This document shows, piece after piece, positions 8,668-15,695 of a stretch of 18,043 bases of DNA. The notes beneath the pieces were generated by a model that worked only from the letters and a program-made list of their open reading frames with translations, was not told where the DNA came from and ran no database searches. Position numbers and translations under genes: made by a program. Positions within the stretch are counted from its first letter, which is position 1, and the number at the start of each line of letters is the position of its first letter. Source of the stretch: Lactobacillus sp. (lineage in GTDB: Bacteria; Pseudomonadota; Alphaproteobacteria; RF32; CAG-239); assembly GCA_031263385.1 (NCBI GenBank), contig JAISFX010000039.1:1-18043 (forward strand), written 5' to 3'.

Positions 8668-10047
8668 ATGACAAACACCATAAAATCTGAACTCTTACTC
8701 CCTGCAGGAGATTTAATAAAACTCAAAACAGCCATCCTCTACGGCGCCGATGCTGTATATGCCGGCACACCTGATTTATGCCTTCGCGCTCAATCAAAAT
8801 TTACTTTAGATGAGCTTAAAGAAGGTATTGAATTTGTACACTCTCATGGCAAAAAAATCTACCTCACATTAAATTTATATACCCATAACCGCGACGTAGA
8901 AAAACTCCCTACCTTTGTTGAGACCCTTCGCGAGCTCAAGCCTGACGGTGTTTTAATCGCCGACCCAGGGGTATTTTTATACCTAAAAGAAAACGCTCCC
9001 GAACTTAAAAGATTCGTATCTACTCAAGCCAATATCTGCTCTTATCAAACCGTAAAATTTTGGGAGGACCAAGGCGCGGAGCTTTGTGTATTGGGCCGTG
9101 AGGTAAGCTTTGAAGAGCTTAAAGAAATCAGAGAAAAATGCCCCAACACTAAGATTGAGATTTTTATGCATGGTGCAATGTGCATGTCTTATTCAGGGCG
9201 TTGCCTAATATCTAATTACCTCGCTGACCGCAGTGCTAACCAAGGCAAATGCGCTCACTGTTGCCGCTGGAGTTACAAACTCAAAGTCAAATTAAAAGAC
9301 GGCACTGTAAAAGATTTAGACATCAATGAACACAACAAAGACTTGTTTGAATATCTGATTGAAGAAGAGTTCAGACCTGGCGAATTTATAGAGATAGAAG
9401 AAGACGAACGCGGTTCTTATATTATGAACTCCAAAGACCTTTGCCTCCTACCCAGACTTGATGAACTCTTGTCTCTTGGCATCGATTCTCTTAAGGTCGA
9501 AGGCCGCAATAAAACAGAATACTACGCTGGTGTAGTCGCCAGAGCTTATCGCAAAGCCATTGATGATTATTACAACAACCCGTCATCATGGGATTATAAA
9601 AACTATATGGACGAGCTCAACACTCTCCAAAACCGTGGATACTGCTTAGGCTTCCATGATGGCAGACTAACCGCCTTAGCCCAAAATTATGAATATACCA
9701 GAACCTTGGGTGAATGGCTTTTTGCAGGCTCTATCAAAGAATGGCAAGGAGACGACGCCATATTTGAACTAAGAAATTATATCGAAAAAGGCGAATGGAT
9801 TGAGTTCTTAGCTCCCGGAGGATTAGAGAACATAAGACTTGAGTTTGAAAATTTTGAAGACGCTTTCACCGCTGAGATAACAGATAAAGTTTCTGCCGGA
9901 CAAGGCAAAACCATCCGCATCAAAAACATTTCTCACTTAAAAGATAAGCTCCCACAATATACCATTGCTCGCAAACCCGCAAAGCTTGTCGAACAAAACC
10001 AAAAAATGTTGGATAATAAAAAAGAAGAGTTTTCTAAACTTGTCTAA
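8668..10047 (+). CDS. trhP: TrhP/YegQ-like U32 family protein, tRNA U34 hydroxylation
   Basis: This 459-residue protein belongs to the U32 'peptidase' family. It opens with LLPAGDLIKLKTAILYGADAVYAG, the U32 barrel start, and contains HGAMCMSYSGRCLIS followed by NQGKCAHCCRW. Cys172, Cys179, Cys195 and Cys199 match the conserved cysteine set of the family, which ligates an Fe-S cluster in the related UbiU/UbiV. Length and motifs best fit E. coli YegQ/TrhP (about 450 residues), which makes 5-hydroxyuridine at tRNA position 34, rather than the longer RlhA or the shorter UbiU/UbiV. The ATG begins 1 nt after the DUF3108 stop, suggesting coupling. The 3' end overlaps the convergent acylphosphatase gene by 14 bp. 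An older 'collagenase' label would be misleading. Confidence 0.88.
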   Translation: MTNTIKSELLLPAGDLIKLKTAILYGADAVYAGTPDLCLRAQSKFTLDELKEGIEFVHSHGKKIYLTLNLYTHNRDVEKLPTFVETLRELKPDGVLIADPGVFLYLKENAPELKRFVSTQANICSYQTVKFWEDQGAELCVLGREVSFEELKEIREKCPNTKIEIFMHGAMCMSYSGRCLISNYLADRSANQGKCAHCCRWSYKLKVKLKDGTVKDLDINEHNKDLFEYLIEEEFRPGEFIEIEEDERGSYIMNSKDLCLLPRLDELLSLGIDSLKVEGRNKTEYYAGVVARAYRKAIDDYYNNPSSWDYKNYMDELNTLQNRGYCLGFHDGRLTALAQNYEYTRTLGEWLFAGSIKEWQGDDAIFELRNYIEKGEWIEFLAPGGLENIRLEFENFEDAFTAEITDKVSAGQGKTIRIKNISHLKDKLPQYTIARKPAKLVEQNQKMLDNKKEEFSKLV

Positions 10048-10321
10048 AAACACCTTCGTCGATTCTAGGCAAAAATCCGCTTAGCCTTCCACCAACAAAC
10101 TCAACCTTATCAACTCTGGCAAATGTTGGTCCGCTGTGACAACGGCCTATCATCTCGTCGACTTTGTCCTCAGGGCCTTTCATCAAAATCTCAACATCTC
10201 CGGTCTCAACATTTCTGACCCAGCCAGATATATCGCCAATCTTGACAGCTGTATCAACAGCCCACCGCCTATAGCCGATTCCCTGAACTCTGCCTTTTAC
10301 TCTCAGATAAACTTCTTTCAC
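10034..10321 (-). CDS. acyP: Acylphosphatase
   Basis: The 95-residue product has the whole acylphosphatase fold: the phosphate-binding loop VKGRVQGIGYR (residues 8-18) with catalytic Arg18, and GWVRN (33-37) with the catalytic Asn37, followed by GDVEILMKGP. These small cytoplasmic enzymes hydrolyse acyl phosphates such as 1,3-bisphosphoglycerate and carbamoyl phosphate. The start is GTG at 10321 and overlaps the stop of the ATP12-like gene as GTGA, so it is the last gene of the rarA-rluC-AsmA-ATP12-acyP operon. The last 14 bp are shared with the 3' end of trhP on the other strand. Confidence 0.94.
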   Translation of the reverse strand: MKEVYLRVKGRVQGIGYRRWAVDTAVKIGDISGWVRNVETGDVEILMKGPEDKVDEMIGRCHSGPTFARVDKVEFVGGRLSGFLPRIDEGVFRQV

Positions 10322-10815
10322 TTAAGAAAATCCTCAATCTCTTTCAAATCTTGCTTAAGCTCTTTTTGTTGCTTTTCAATAAGCTTGTCTTGACCCCAAG
10401 TTGACTGTTGCCATGCCTCTTCTAAAGAAGCTGCCTTAAAAGCCTGCTCATATGATATCTTTTTCTTCACAAAAGCTGCTGCCAACAACACCGATGTCGT
10501 TCTCTTTGTAGCAAAGTAAAACGCCGCGAGCTCTTTGTCGGTGAGGTTCTCAATAAAGAACCTCACCCTATATCCTGACTGCATATCTTGCTCTGGAACA
10601 TCGATTCCCTTGGCCTTAACAAATTTTGTGTCGAACTCTTCCTCTGCCCATTTAAGCAAAGGCCCCCACACTTCTTTTTGCTGCTCGATAAGCCCTTTTT
10701 CTTCACCCCAGAAAAACAGCATATCGGTCATAAAGAAATTAAGCAGCATATCTGTTACCTCGGCTCGATGAATAGCCAAATCTTTAGCAAATATTTCAAG
10801 CTCTCGCTTAATCAT
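10318..10815 (-). CDS. ATP12-family F1-ATPase assembly chaperone, C-terminal domain only
   Basis: The 165-residue product matches the C-terminal half of ATP12 proteins: EVTDMLLNFFMTDMLFFWGEE, then EVWGPLLKWAEEEFDTKF, and EEAWQQSTWGQDKLIEKQQ near the end, in the same order and spacing as the family's (D)L..Y / WDPLLDWA / WQ..WGxD blocks. ATP12 binds the F1 alpha subunit during ATP synthase assembly in mitochondria and Alphaproteobacteria. Normal family length is about 230-260 residues. The N-terminal domain, with its PxxTPAxxPL-type motif, is missing here and cannot be upstream because the AsmA-family gene ends exactly at this start (TAATG). The product is therefore either a functional short form or a remnant. 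The frame is intact and tightly coupled on both sides, which favours a working gene. Confidence 0.82.
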   Translation of the reverse strand: MIKRELEIFAKDLAIHRAEVTDMLLNFFMTDMLFFWGEEKGLIEQQKEVWGPLLKWAEEEFDTKFVKAKGIDVPEQDMQSGYRVRFFIENLTDKELAAFYFATKRTTSVLLAAAFVKKKISYEQAFKAASLEEAWQQSTWGQDKLIEKQQKELKQDLKEIEDFLK

Positions 10816-13037
10816 TATTCGGTCTTTCCAATGCTCTTGAAGCTATTCAAAAGCTGCTTAGAGCTTTCTTTAAGAGTGTTCAAATCATTCTTAGTTGTTT
10901 CTGATAACTCTTTAACAGTCTCCTTAACGGTAGTCTTAACCTCTGCAGCCTTTTCTTTAACAGCCTGCTCAGCATCTTTATAAGTCTGCTGTCCAGTAGC
11001 CACTGTGCCCTCTGCCTGAGGGAAACGAGCCTCATACTTAGTTCCTACTAGAGCAGTATAACAAGGAGCAACATGCGTTCCCCCCGCCACTACAGTGCCC
11101 GCATATGCTGAAGCATTAAGAGCTGTACCAACAACTGTTTTCAATGCCTGTTTCTCATCAACACCGATTGTAGGATTGGTTATTGTACCACCTATTTTAA
11201 CTAATGATGTAAGCATCTGTGCCACATTTGTAACATTCAGATTAGTAATCGAAGGCTGCAATGTAAAATCAAGTGTATCGCTAACCAAGTTAACATTACC
11301 ATTACTTGAAATATTAACCTGTGTAGCATCTAAAGCTATACCGTTAGGGAACACTGCCTTACCTTTTTCTAAATCAGCTCTCACAACGGCACACTTCACA
11401 TCCACATCACCGGAAATCACCTTATCAAGTTTAATAGTTTTAACAATCTTGCTAAGAAGTGTTCCTTGCATAAAACTTGCTGTGCCGGTACTAAACTTAG
11501 TCTCATCAACAATGATAATTGCTTTACCGTTCAAAGCGTTAACCAACTGACGAGCCGTGTCACCTGTTGCGCTGATGTCAATATCAACATCAAAGTTACC
11601 ACCTTCTTTAACACCGAAATCTCCAGAGCCCTCAACAATAAACTCCTTATGCAAATCTTGCAGCAGCATGTTTTTGCTCAAAGCTGTCAAATAAAGACTC
11701 TTGCTCTTGGCATTAACTGTAGCATTAACTGTAATATCTCCACTACCAAAGTTCAGAGATAAAGGTGCAACCTTCAGCACTCCGTTTTGGAGAGTAGTCT
11801 TTAAAAGAACATTGGTCGCCTGCAATCCTTGTTCTACAATCAAGCGCTTAATATTCAAATCGATATTAGCATTAGCCATATTCAAAAACTCATACGGAAT
11901 TTTTGTATCAGGAACAAGCTCTGATGCATTAGCCTCTTTAACCAAAGAAGGTGCGATATAAACGGTTTTTGTATCAGCAGCAAACTTTGTCAAATCTATA
12001 GAATCACTTTGCAAACTTGCCTCAACATACGGAACCTGTGTAGATATAATAGCACTCACCACACCCGTAATTTTGTTCTTAGCAACTTCCAAAGAGCTAA
12101 TATCAAGAGTAACCTTGCTCAAATCACCTGTAACCTTTGTATTAAGATCAACCTGTGGCGCTCCAAAATTGCCTGACGGATTAGATGCTTCAACCGCCAA
12201 ATCAAACTTCAACGCATTCAAAATATTTTCCAAAGTGCCGGATATCTTTGCAGATGCGCCATACGCTTTTGCATTAAGAGTAACCGGAAATGGCTCCTTG
12301 TTTTCTAAGAATGTGTTTATAGAACCTGTTGTCGCGTCAGCAACTATGCTGTTGCCGTCAAAAATCACATTCACATGCGCTTTGATTTTATCATCAGGAC
12401 TTGGGATTGATAAATTAACATCTTTAATTTCCAAGTTCATTATAGAACCTGCCAACCTGTCATCAAAGTTCAATATACCGTTTGTGATAGACACACTCTT
12501 CGCAGCCAAGCCACCAAGCAATGCCATGCTTGAATCAATGCCCTCTGCCTCGGCTGATGCCTTTGTCGTAGAAACGACCGGCGTTTCTATTGCAGCTACA
12601 GGCTGAGCTTGAACCGCGGCACTCTCTGATGTTTCTGCTTTTTCAAACACCCAGTTCTCTTTACCTTTTTCAGATTTCTCAAGATAAATCTGTGGCTCAA
12701 CCAACTCTACATTATTAATCACAATCTGTTTTTGCAAAAGAGGCATTATCGCAAAACTAACCTCAATCTTCTTAACCTTTACCATAAACTCATGAGAAGC
12801 CCAGCTTGCGTTAGCCAGCTCAATATCGTTTAATATGATTGTCGGAACTAAAGATAAACCTAACTCAGCATCGCCCTTAATAGACAATGTACGCCCAAGC
12901 TCTTTAGAAGCTAAATCTGTAATCATTGTTTTATATTTGTTCAAATCAAATGTTTTAATAAAAATAAAACCTGCAACCATGATAAAAATAATCAGCAGCA
13001 ACACGGTCCAGAAAATTATCTTCAATAGCTTCTTCAT
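10815..13037 (-). CDS. AsmA-family protein
   Basis: This product of about 740 residues has a single N-terminal membrane helix (about residues 5-27) followed by the AsmA N-terminal block (LNKYKTMITDLASKELGR, then LSIKGDAELGLSLVPTIILNDIELAN). An Ala/Val/Thr-rich linker follows at about 135-165, and a long repetitive beta-rich region ends in the C-terminal AsmA domain (VSDTLDFTLQPSITNLNV, then GTITNPTIGVDEKQAL). AsmA-like proteins are anchored in the inner membrane and extend into the periplasm; related members are implicated in phospholipid transport to the outer membrane. The last 60 residues form a Lys/Glu/Thr-rich amphipathic helix. I use the ATG at 13037, which has GAGGAG 7 nt upstream (13050-13045). 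The frame continues to a TTG at 13052, but that would overlap the ribosome site and the rluC stop. Its stop overlaps the next start as TAATG. Confidence 0.88.
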   Translation of the reverse strand: MKKLLKIIFWTVLLLIIFIMVAGFIFIKTFDLNKYKTMITDLASKELGRTLSIKGDAELGLSLVPTIILNDIELANASWASHEFMVKVKKIEVSFAIMPLLQKQIVINNVELVEPQIYLEKSEKGKENWVFEKAETSESAAVQAQPVAAIETPVVSTTKASAEAEGIDSSMALLGGLAAKSVSITNGILNFDDRLAGSIMNLEIKDVNLSIPSPDDKIKAHVNVIFDGNSIVADATTGSINTFLENKEPFPVTLNAKAYGASAKISGTLENILNALKFDLAVEASNPSGNFGAPQVDLNTKVTGDLSKVTLDISSLEVAKNKITGVVSAIISTQVPYVEASLQSDSIDLTKFAADTKTVYIAPSLVKEANASELVPDTKIPYEFLNMANANIDLNIKRLIVEQGLQATNVLLKTTLQNGVLKVAPLSLNFGSGDITVNATVNAKSKSLYLTALSKNMLLQDLHKEFIVEGSGDFGVKEGGNFDVDIDISATGDTARQLVNALNGKAIIIVDETKFSTGTASFMQGTLLSKIVKTIKLDKVISGDVDVKCAVVRADLEKGKAVFPNGIALDATQVNISSNGNVNLVSDTLDFTLQPSITNLNVTNVAQMLTSLVKIGGTITNPTIGVDEKQALKTVVGTALNASAYAGTVVAGGTHVAPCYTALVGTKYEARFPQAEGTVATGQQTYKDAEQAVKEKAAEVKTTVKETVKELSETTKNDLNTLKESSKQLLNSFKSIGKTE

Positions 13038-13048
13038 TATTATACTCC

Positions 13049-13975
13049 TCAATCTTTAAATTGGATTCCGACTTCTTTTAAGTCTTGTTTGAAATAATCA
13101 GGCAAAGGTGCCTTTATCTCCATTTTAGCATTATATATAGAAGATAAGTTTATTTTATATGAATGCAAGTGCAGCTTGTCTGATAAAATGCTGTATTTTT
13201 TTCTCTCATCACCAAAATACCTATCATCTCCCACAATTGGTGTCCCTATATATTCCATATGGGCTCTAATCTGGTGGGTGCGTCCGGTAAGAGGACATAC
13301 TCTAACTAAAGAGAACCTCTCTCCCACAGTATCAACCACCTCATAAGCACTAACGGCCTTCTTTCCGTCTCCTACTACAATGCTTTTTTCTCCCACCTTT
13401 TCTAAAGGTGCATTAATCTCTCCGCTTTTCTTTTTTGGCACACCTCTAACTAATGCCAAATATGTTTTAGGCAACTCATGCTCTTTAAACCCTTTGGTCA
13501 AAGCCTCAGCATACTTCCTGTTTCTGGCCAACACCAAAAGCCCTGATGTGTTTTTATCGATTCGATGCACCAACTTAGGAGCTTCTTCATTTTCAAATTT
13601 TAGCGCATCAAGCATTCCGTCAATATGTCTTGTTGTGTTAGTTCCACCCTGTACTGCGATTCCCGAAGGTTTGTTTAAAACTATAATGTTGTCATCTTTA
13701 TAAATAACTATAGAGTTTATAAACTCTGCATCTTTAGCAGATACTTTTCTTTTCTGCTGCTCTTTGGGCTTGTCCTCCATAGGGGGGATTCTGATTTCTT
13801 GTCCCGATTCCAACTTCAAATTCGTCTCTGCTTTTTTGCCATCCACTTTAATCTGTTTTGTACGAAGAAGCTTCTGCAGTCTTGATAACGGCAAATCAGG
13901 ATAATATTTCAAGAACCACCTGTTAAGGCGCATTCCGTCATCTTGCTCTTTAACTTTAACCAGCTGAACAGCCAT
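13049..13975 (-). CDS. rluC: RluC-type 23S rRNA pseudouridine synthase
   Basis: The 308-residue enzyme has an N-terminal S4 RNA-binding domain (about 14-64, with SRLQKLLRTKQIKVDGKK) and a pseudouridine synthase catalytic domain (about 88-280). The catalytic aspartate is D140 in the HRIDKNTSGLLVLA motif; LTGRTHQIRAHM and GTPIVGDDRYFG are the other conserved blocks. RluC isomerises uridines in 23S rRNA (955, 2504 and 2580 in E. coli numbering); RluD-type specificity cannot be fully excluded without alignment. The start overlaps the rarA stop as TAATG, and the stop lies 11 nt before the AsmA-family start. The order rarA-rluC-(...)-ATP12 agrees with what I recall of many alphaproteobacterial genomes. 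Confidence 0.92.
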   Translation of the reverse strand: MAVQLVKVKEQDDGMRLNRWFLKYYPDLPLSRLQKLLRTKQIKVDGKKAETNLKLESGQEIRIPPMEDKPKEQQKRKVSAKDAEFINSIVIYKDDNIIVLNKPSGIAVQGGTNTTRHIDGMLDALKFENEEAPKLVHRIDKNTSGLLVLARNRKYAEALTKGFKEHELPKTYLALVRGVPKKKSGEINAPLEKVGEKSIVVGDGKKAVSAYEVVDTVGERFSLVRVCPLTGRTHQIRAHMEYIGTPIVGDDRYFGDERKKYSILSDKLHLHSYKINLSSIYNAKMEIKAPLPDYFKQDLKEVGIQFKD

Positions 13976-15324
13976 TATTCATCTTCTTCCTTATTTTTTG
14001 AGCGTTGTTTTTCGGCTCTAAGCTTGTCAAAATAATCCACTCTTTTTTTAATTTCTCTCTCAAAGCCGCGTTCAATCGGGCGATAAATTTTCTCTCTTCT
14101 CATCCCATCAGGAAAATAATTCGCCCCCGAGAAACCGTCTTCCGTATCTGGGTCATACTCATACCCATCGCTATAACCAAGCTGCTTCATTAGCTTTGTC
14201 GGCGCATTCAAAATATTCTTTGGCGGCATCAAAGAACCTGTCCTGCGAGCCAAATCTCTGGCCTTGTAAGATGACTTATAAACTGACACTGTCTTAGGCG
14301 CTGTTGCCAAATAAACCACCAATTGCAAAATGGCCAAATCACCTTCCGGCGAGCCCAATCTTTCATAAGTATCTGCACAAGCAATCGCCTGAACCACTGC
14401 ATTAGGGTCAGCCATGGACACATCTTCTATTGAGAACCTGACCAGCCTGCGCAAAAGATACTTTGGATCCTCCCCGGCCTCTAACATTCTCGCCACCCAA
14501 TACAACGCAGCATCAACATCTGAGCCTCGCAAAGATTTATGCACTGCTGAAATAAGATTATAATGTCCGTCCCGACCCTTGTCATATACCGGCGCTCTAG
14601 AGCGGATTATTTTGATGATAGATTCTTTATCAAAAACCTCTCCAACCTGAGCATAGTTATAAATACTCTCAGCAATATTTAGAATATATCTTCCATCTCC
14701 GTCGGCTGTTTTTTTAACAAAATCTCTAGCTTCTTCATCAACCGGAAGCTTACGCCCTGTTTCTTTCTCTGCTCTTTGCAGCAATATTTCAAACGATTCT
14801 TCATCAAGCCTGTTGAGTACAAACACCTGACACCTTGATAAAAGCGCCGCATTAATCTCAAAAGAAGGATTCTCTGTTGTTGCACCAACCAAAATGATTG
14901 TGCCATCCTCCACATATGGCAAGAAGCCGTCCTGCTGAGATTTATTAAAACGATGAATCTCATCAACAAACAACAATGTTCCTTGTCCGGCATTAGCCCT
15001 TCTTTCCTGCGCATAAGAAAACACTCTTTTCAAGTCTGCCACGCCTGAAAAAACCGCTGAAATTTGTTCAAAATATAAATTTGTTTGTGATGCAATTAAA
15101 CGGGCTATTGTGGTCTTTCCACACCCCGGAGGCCCCCATAAAATAAATGAAGATATTTTGCCTGCTCTCACCATTCTTCCTAAAGGCGCATCAGGGCCTA
15201 CAACATGGTCCTGTCCAACAACCTCATCCAAAGTATTTGGGCGCAGCCTATCAGCCAGAGGTCTTTTGACCTGACTGGAGAATAAAGTATCTTCACTACT
15301 ATTTTTCGATTCTCTTTTTGCCAT
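13975..15324 (-). CDS. rarA: Replication-associated recombination protein A (RarA/MgsA)
   Basis: This 449-residue clamp-loader-like AAA+ ATPase acts at stalled replication forks. It shows Walker A GPPGCGKT (64-71), Walker B LLFVDEIHRF (117-126), the sensor stretch GATTENP (147-153), an arginine-finger candidate R164 in LLSRCQVF, and the C-terminal RarA region with YDKGRDGHYNLISAVHKSLRGSD and the tail PIERGFEREIKKRVDYF. Length is normal. There is no ribosome-binding site before the ATG at 15324, and a TGCTATAAA box ends only 5 nt upstream, so the mRNA may be leaderless. It is the first gene of a five-gene minus-strand operon. Upstream lies a tandem-repeat region and then the coupling-protein gene. 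Confidence 0.97.
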   Translation of the reverse strand: MAKRESKNSSEDTLFSSQVKRPLADRLRPNTLDEVVGQDHVVGPDAPLGRMVRAGKISSFILWGPPGCGKTTIARLIASQTNLYFEQISAVFSGVADLKRVFSYAQERRANAGQGTLLFVDEIHRFNKSQQDGFLPYVEDGTIILVGATTENPSFEINAALLSRCQVFVLNRLDEESFEILLQRAEKETGRKLPVDEEARDFVKKTADGDGRYILNIAESIYNYAQVGEVFDKESIIKIIRSRAPVYDKGRDGHYNLISAVHKSLRGSDVDAALYWVARMLEAGEDPKYLLRRLVRFSIEDVSMADPNAVVQAIACADTYERLGSPEGDLAILQLVVYLATAPKTVSVYKSSYKARDLARRTGSLMPPKNILNAPTKLMKQLGYSDGYEYDPDTEDGFSGANYFPDGMRREKIYRPIERGFEREIKKRVDYFDKLRAEKQRSKNKEEDE

Positions 15325-15329
15325 GCAGT

Positions 15330-15338
15330 TTTATAGCA
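15330..15338 (-). promoter_or_regulatory. Extended -10 box abutting the rarA start
   Basis: On the minus strand TGCTATAAA (15338-15330) is an extended -10 element whose last base is 5 nt before the rarA ATG, placing the expected transcription start at or next to the A of ATG. No convincing -35 box lies 16-18 nt upstream. A near-identical string (ATTTTGTGCTATTTT) occurs upstream of the DUF3108 gene. Confidence 0.45.
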
Positions 15339-15421
15339 CAAATTTTTATAATCAGCTAGCTAATTTTCAACCCTCAGAACGTATGTTTAGACACTCATTA
15401 CAAGCACTTAAAAGCCTTAAA

Positions 15422-15682
15422 AGTGAACGATTAGGCGCCCCTTACAGATACTCAAATAGTTTTAAGGAGGTGAATAGAAGCGAACATACGGAGCACAGAA
15501 AATCCTAGTGTACACTTAGTACATGGTTTTTGAGCACCGGAGTGAACGATTAGGCACCCCTTGCAGATATTTAAATAGTTTTAAGGAGGTGAATAGAAGC
15601 GAACATACGGAGCGCAGAAAATCCTAGTGTACACTTAGTACATGGATTTTTGAGCACCGGAGTGAACGATTAGGCGCCCCTT
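15422..15682. repeat. Tandem 119/120-bp repeat, two full copies plus a 22-bp partial copy
   Basis: The 362-bp gap between rarA and the coupling-protein gene is mostly a direct repeat. Copy A is 15422-15540 (119 bp), copy B is 15541-15660 (120 bp), and a third copy stops after 22 bp at 15661-15682. Comparing A and B by eye gives five substitutions and one 1-base indel, so they are about 95% identical. Each unit begins AGTGAACGATTAGGC and ends TTTTTGAGCACCGG. Each contains AAGGAGGTGA (15464-15473 and 15583-15592), a full complement of the 16S rRNA 3' end, followed by GAACATACGGAGC and a hairpin-forming segment. No plausible protein is encoded. The 97 bp before copy A (15325-15421) hold the rarA upstream region and nothing else I recognise. 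Confidence 0.9.
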
Positions 15683-15695
15683 AAAACTATTTAAA
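15570..15695. repeat. 17-bp perfect inverted repeat bounding the last repeat unit and reaching into the coupling-protein gene
   Basis: TTTAAATAGTTTTAAGG at 15570-15586 is the exact reverse complement of 15679-15695, giving a 126-bp segment with terminal inverted repeats. Copy A carries 14 bp of the same left arm (15454-15467). The right arm contains the last Phe and Lys codons and the TAG stop of the coupling-protein gene. The geometry resembles a small palindromic or MITE-like element, although no flanking target duplication is evident. Confidence 0.75.
15618..15650. terminator. Hairpin in repeat copy B, possible bidirectional terminator
   Basis: AAAATCC (15618-15624) pairs with GGATTTT (15644-15650), and an inner GTAC (15629-15632) pairs with GTAC (15638-15641) around a 5-nt loop. 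T-runs follow on both strands, so it could end transcripts from the coupling-protein gene before rarA. The stem is AT-rich and has an internal loop, so this is a weak terminator by sequence. In copy A one A is missing (GGTTTTT), which spoils the stem. Confidence 0.4.

Noticed and set aside
8668..10047. Annotation of the U32 protein as a collagenase-like protease
   Set aside because: Cysteine motifs and length match TrhP/YegQ, an RNA-modification protein. The protease label is a historical family name.
11095..12606. Several plus-strand open frames opposite the AsmA-family gene
   Set aside because: They mirror the codon pattern of the minus-strand gene, lack ribosome sites and resemble no known protein.
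13038..13052. Five-residue extension of the AsmA-family protein from a TTG at 13052
   Set aside because: It would place the start within the rluC stop and consume the GAGGAG ribosome site of the ATG at 13037.
15323..15508. Plus-strand open frame of 61 codons running through the first repeat copy
   Set aside because: It begins inside the rarA start region, has no ribosome site, and more than half of it is the intergenic repeat read in one frame. The second repeat copy does not continue a similar protein.
15422..15682. CRISPR-like array
   Set aside because: The units are 119-120 bp, directly adjacent without variable spacers, and no cas gene is present.
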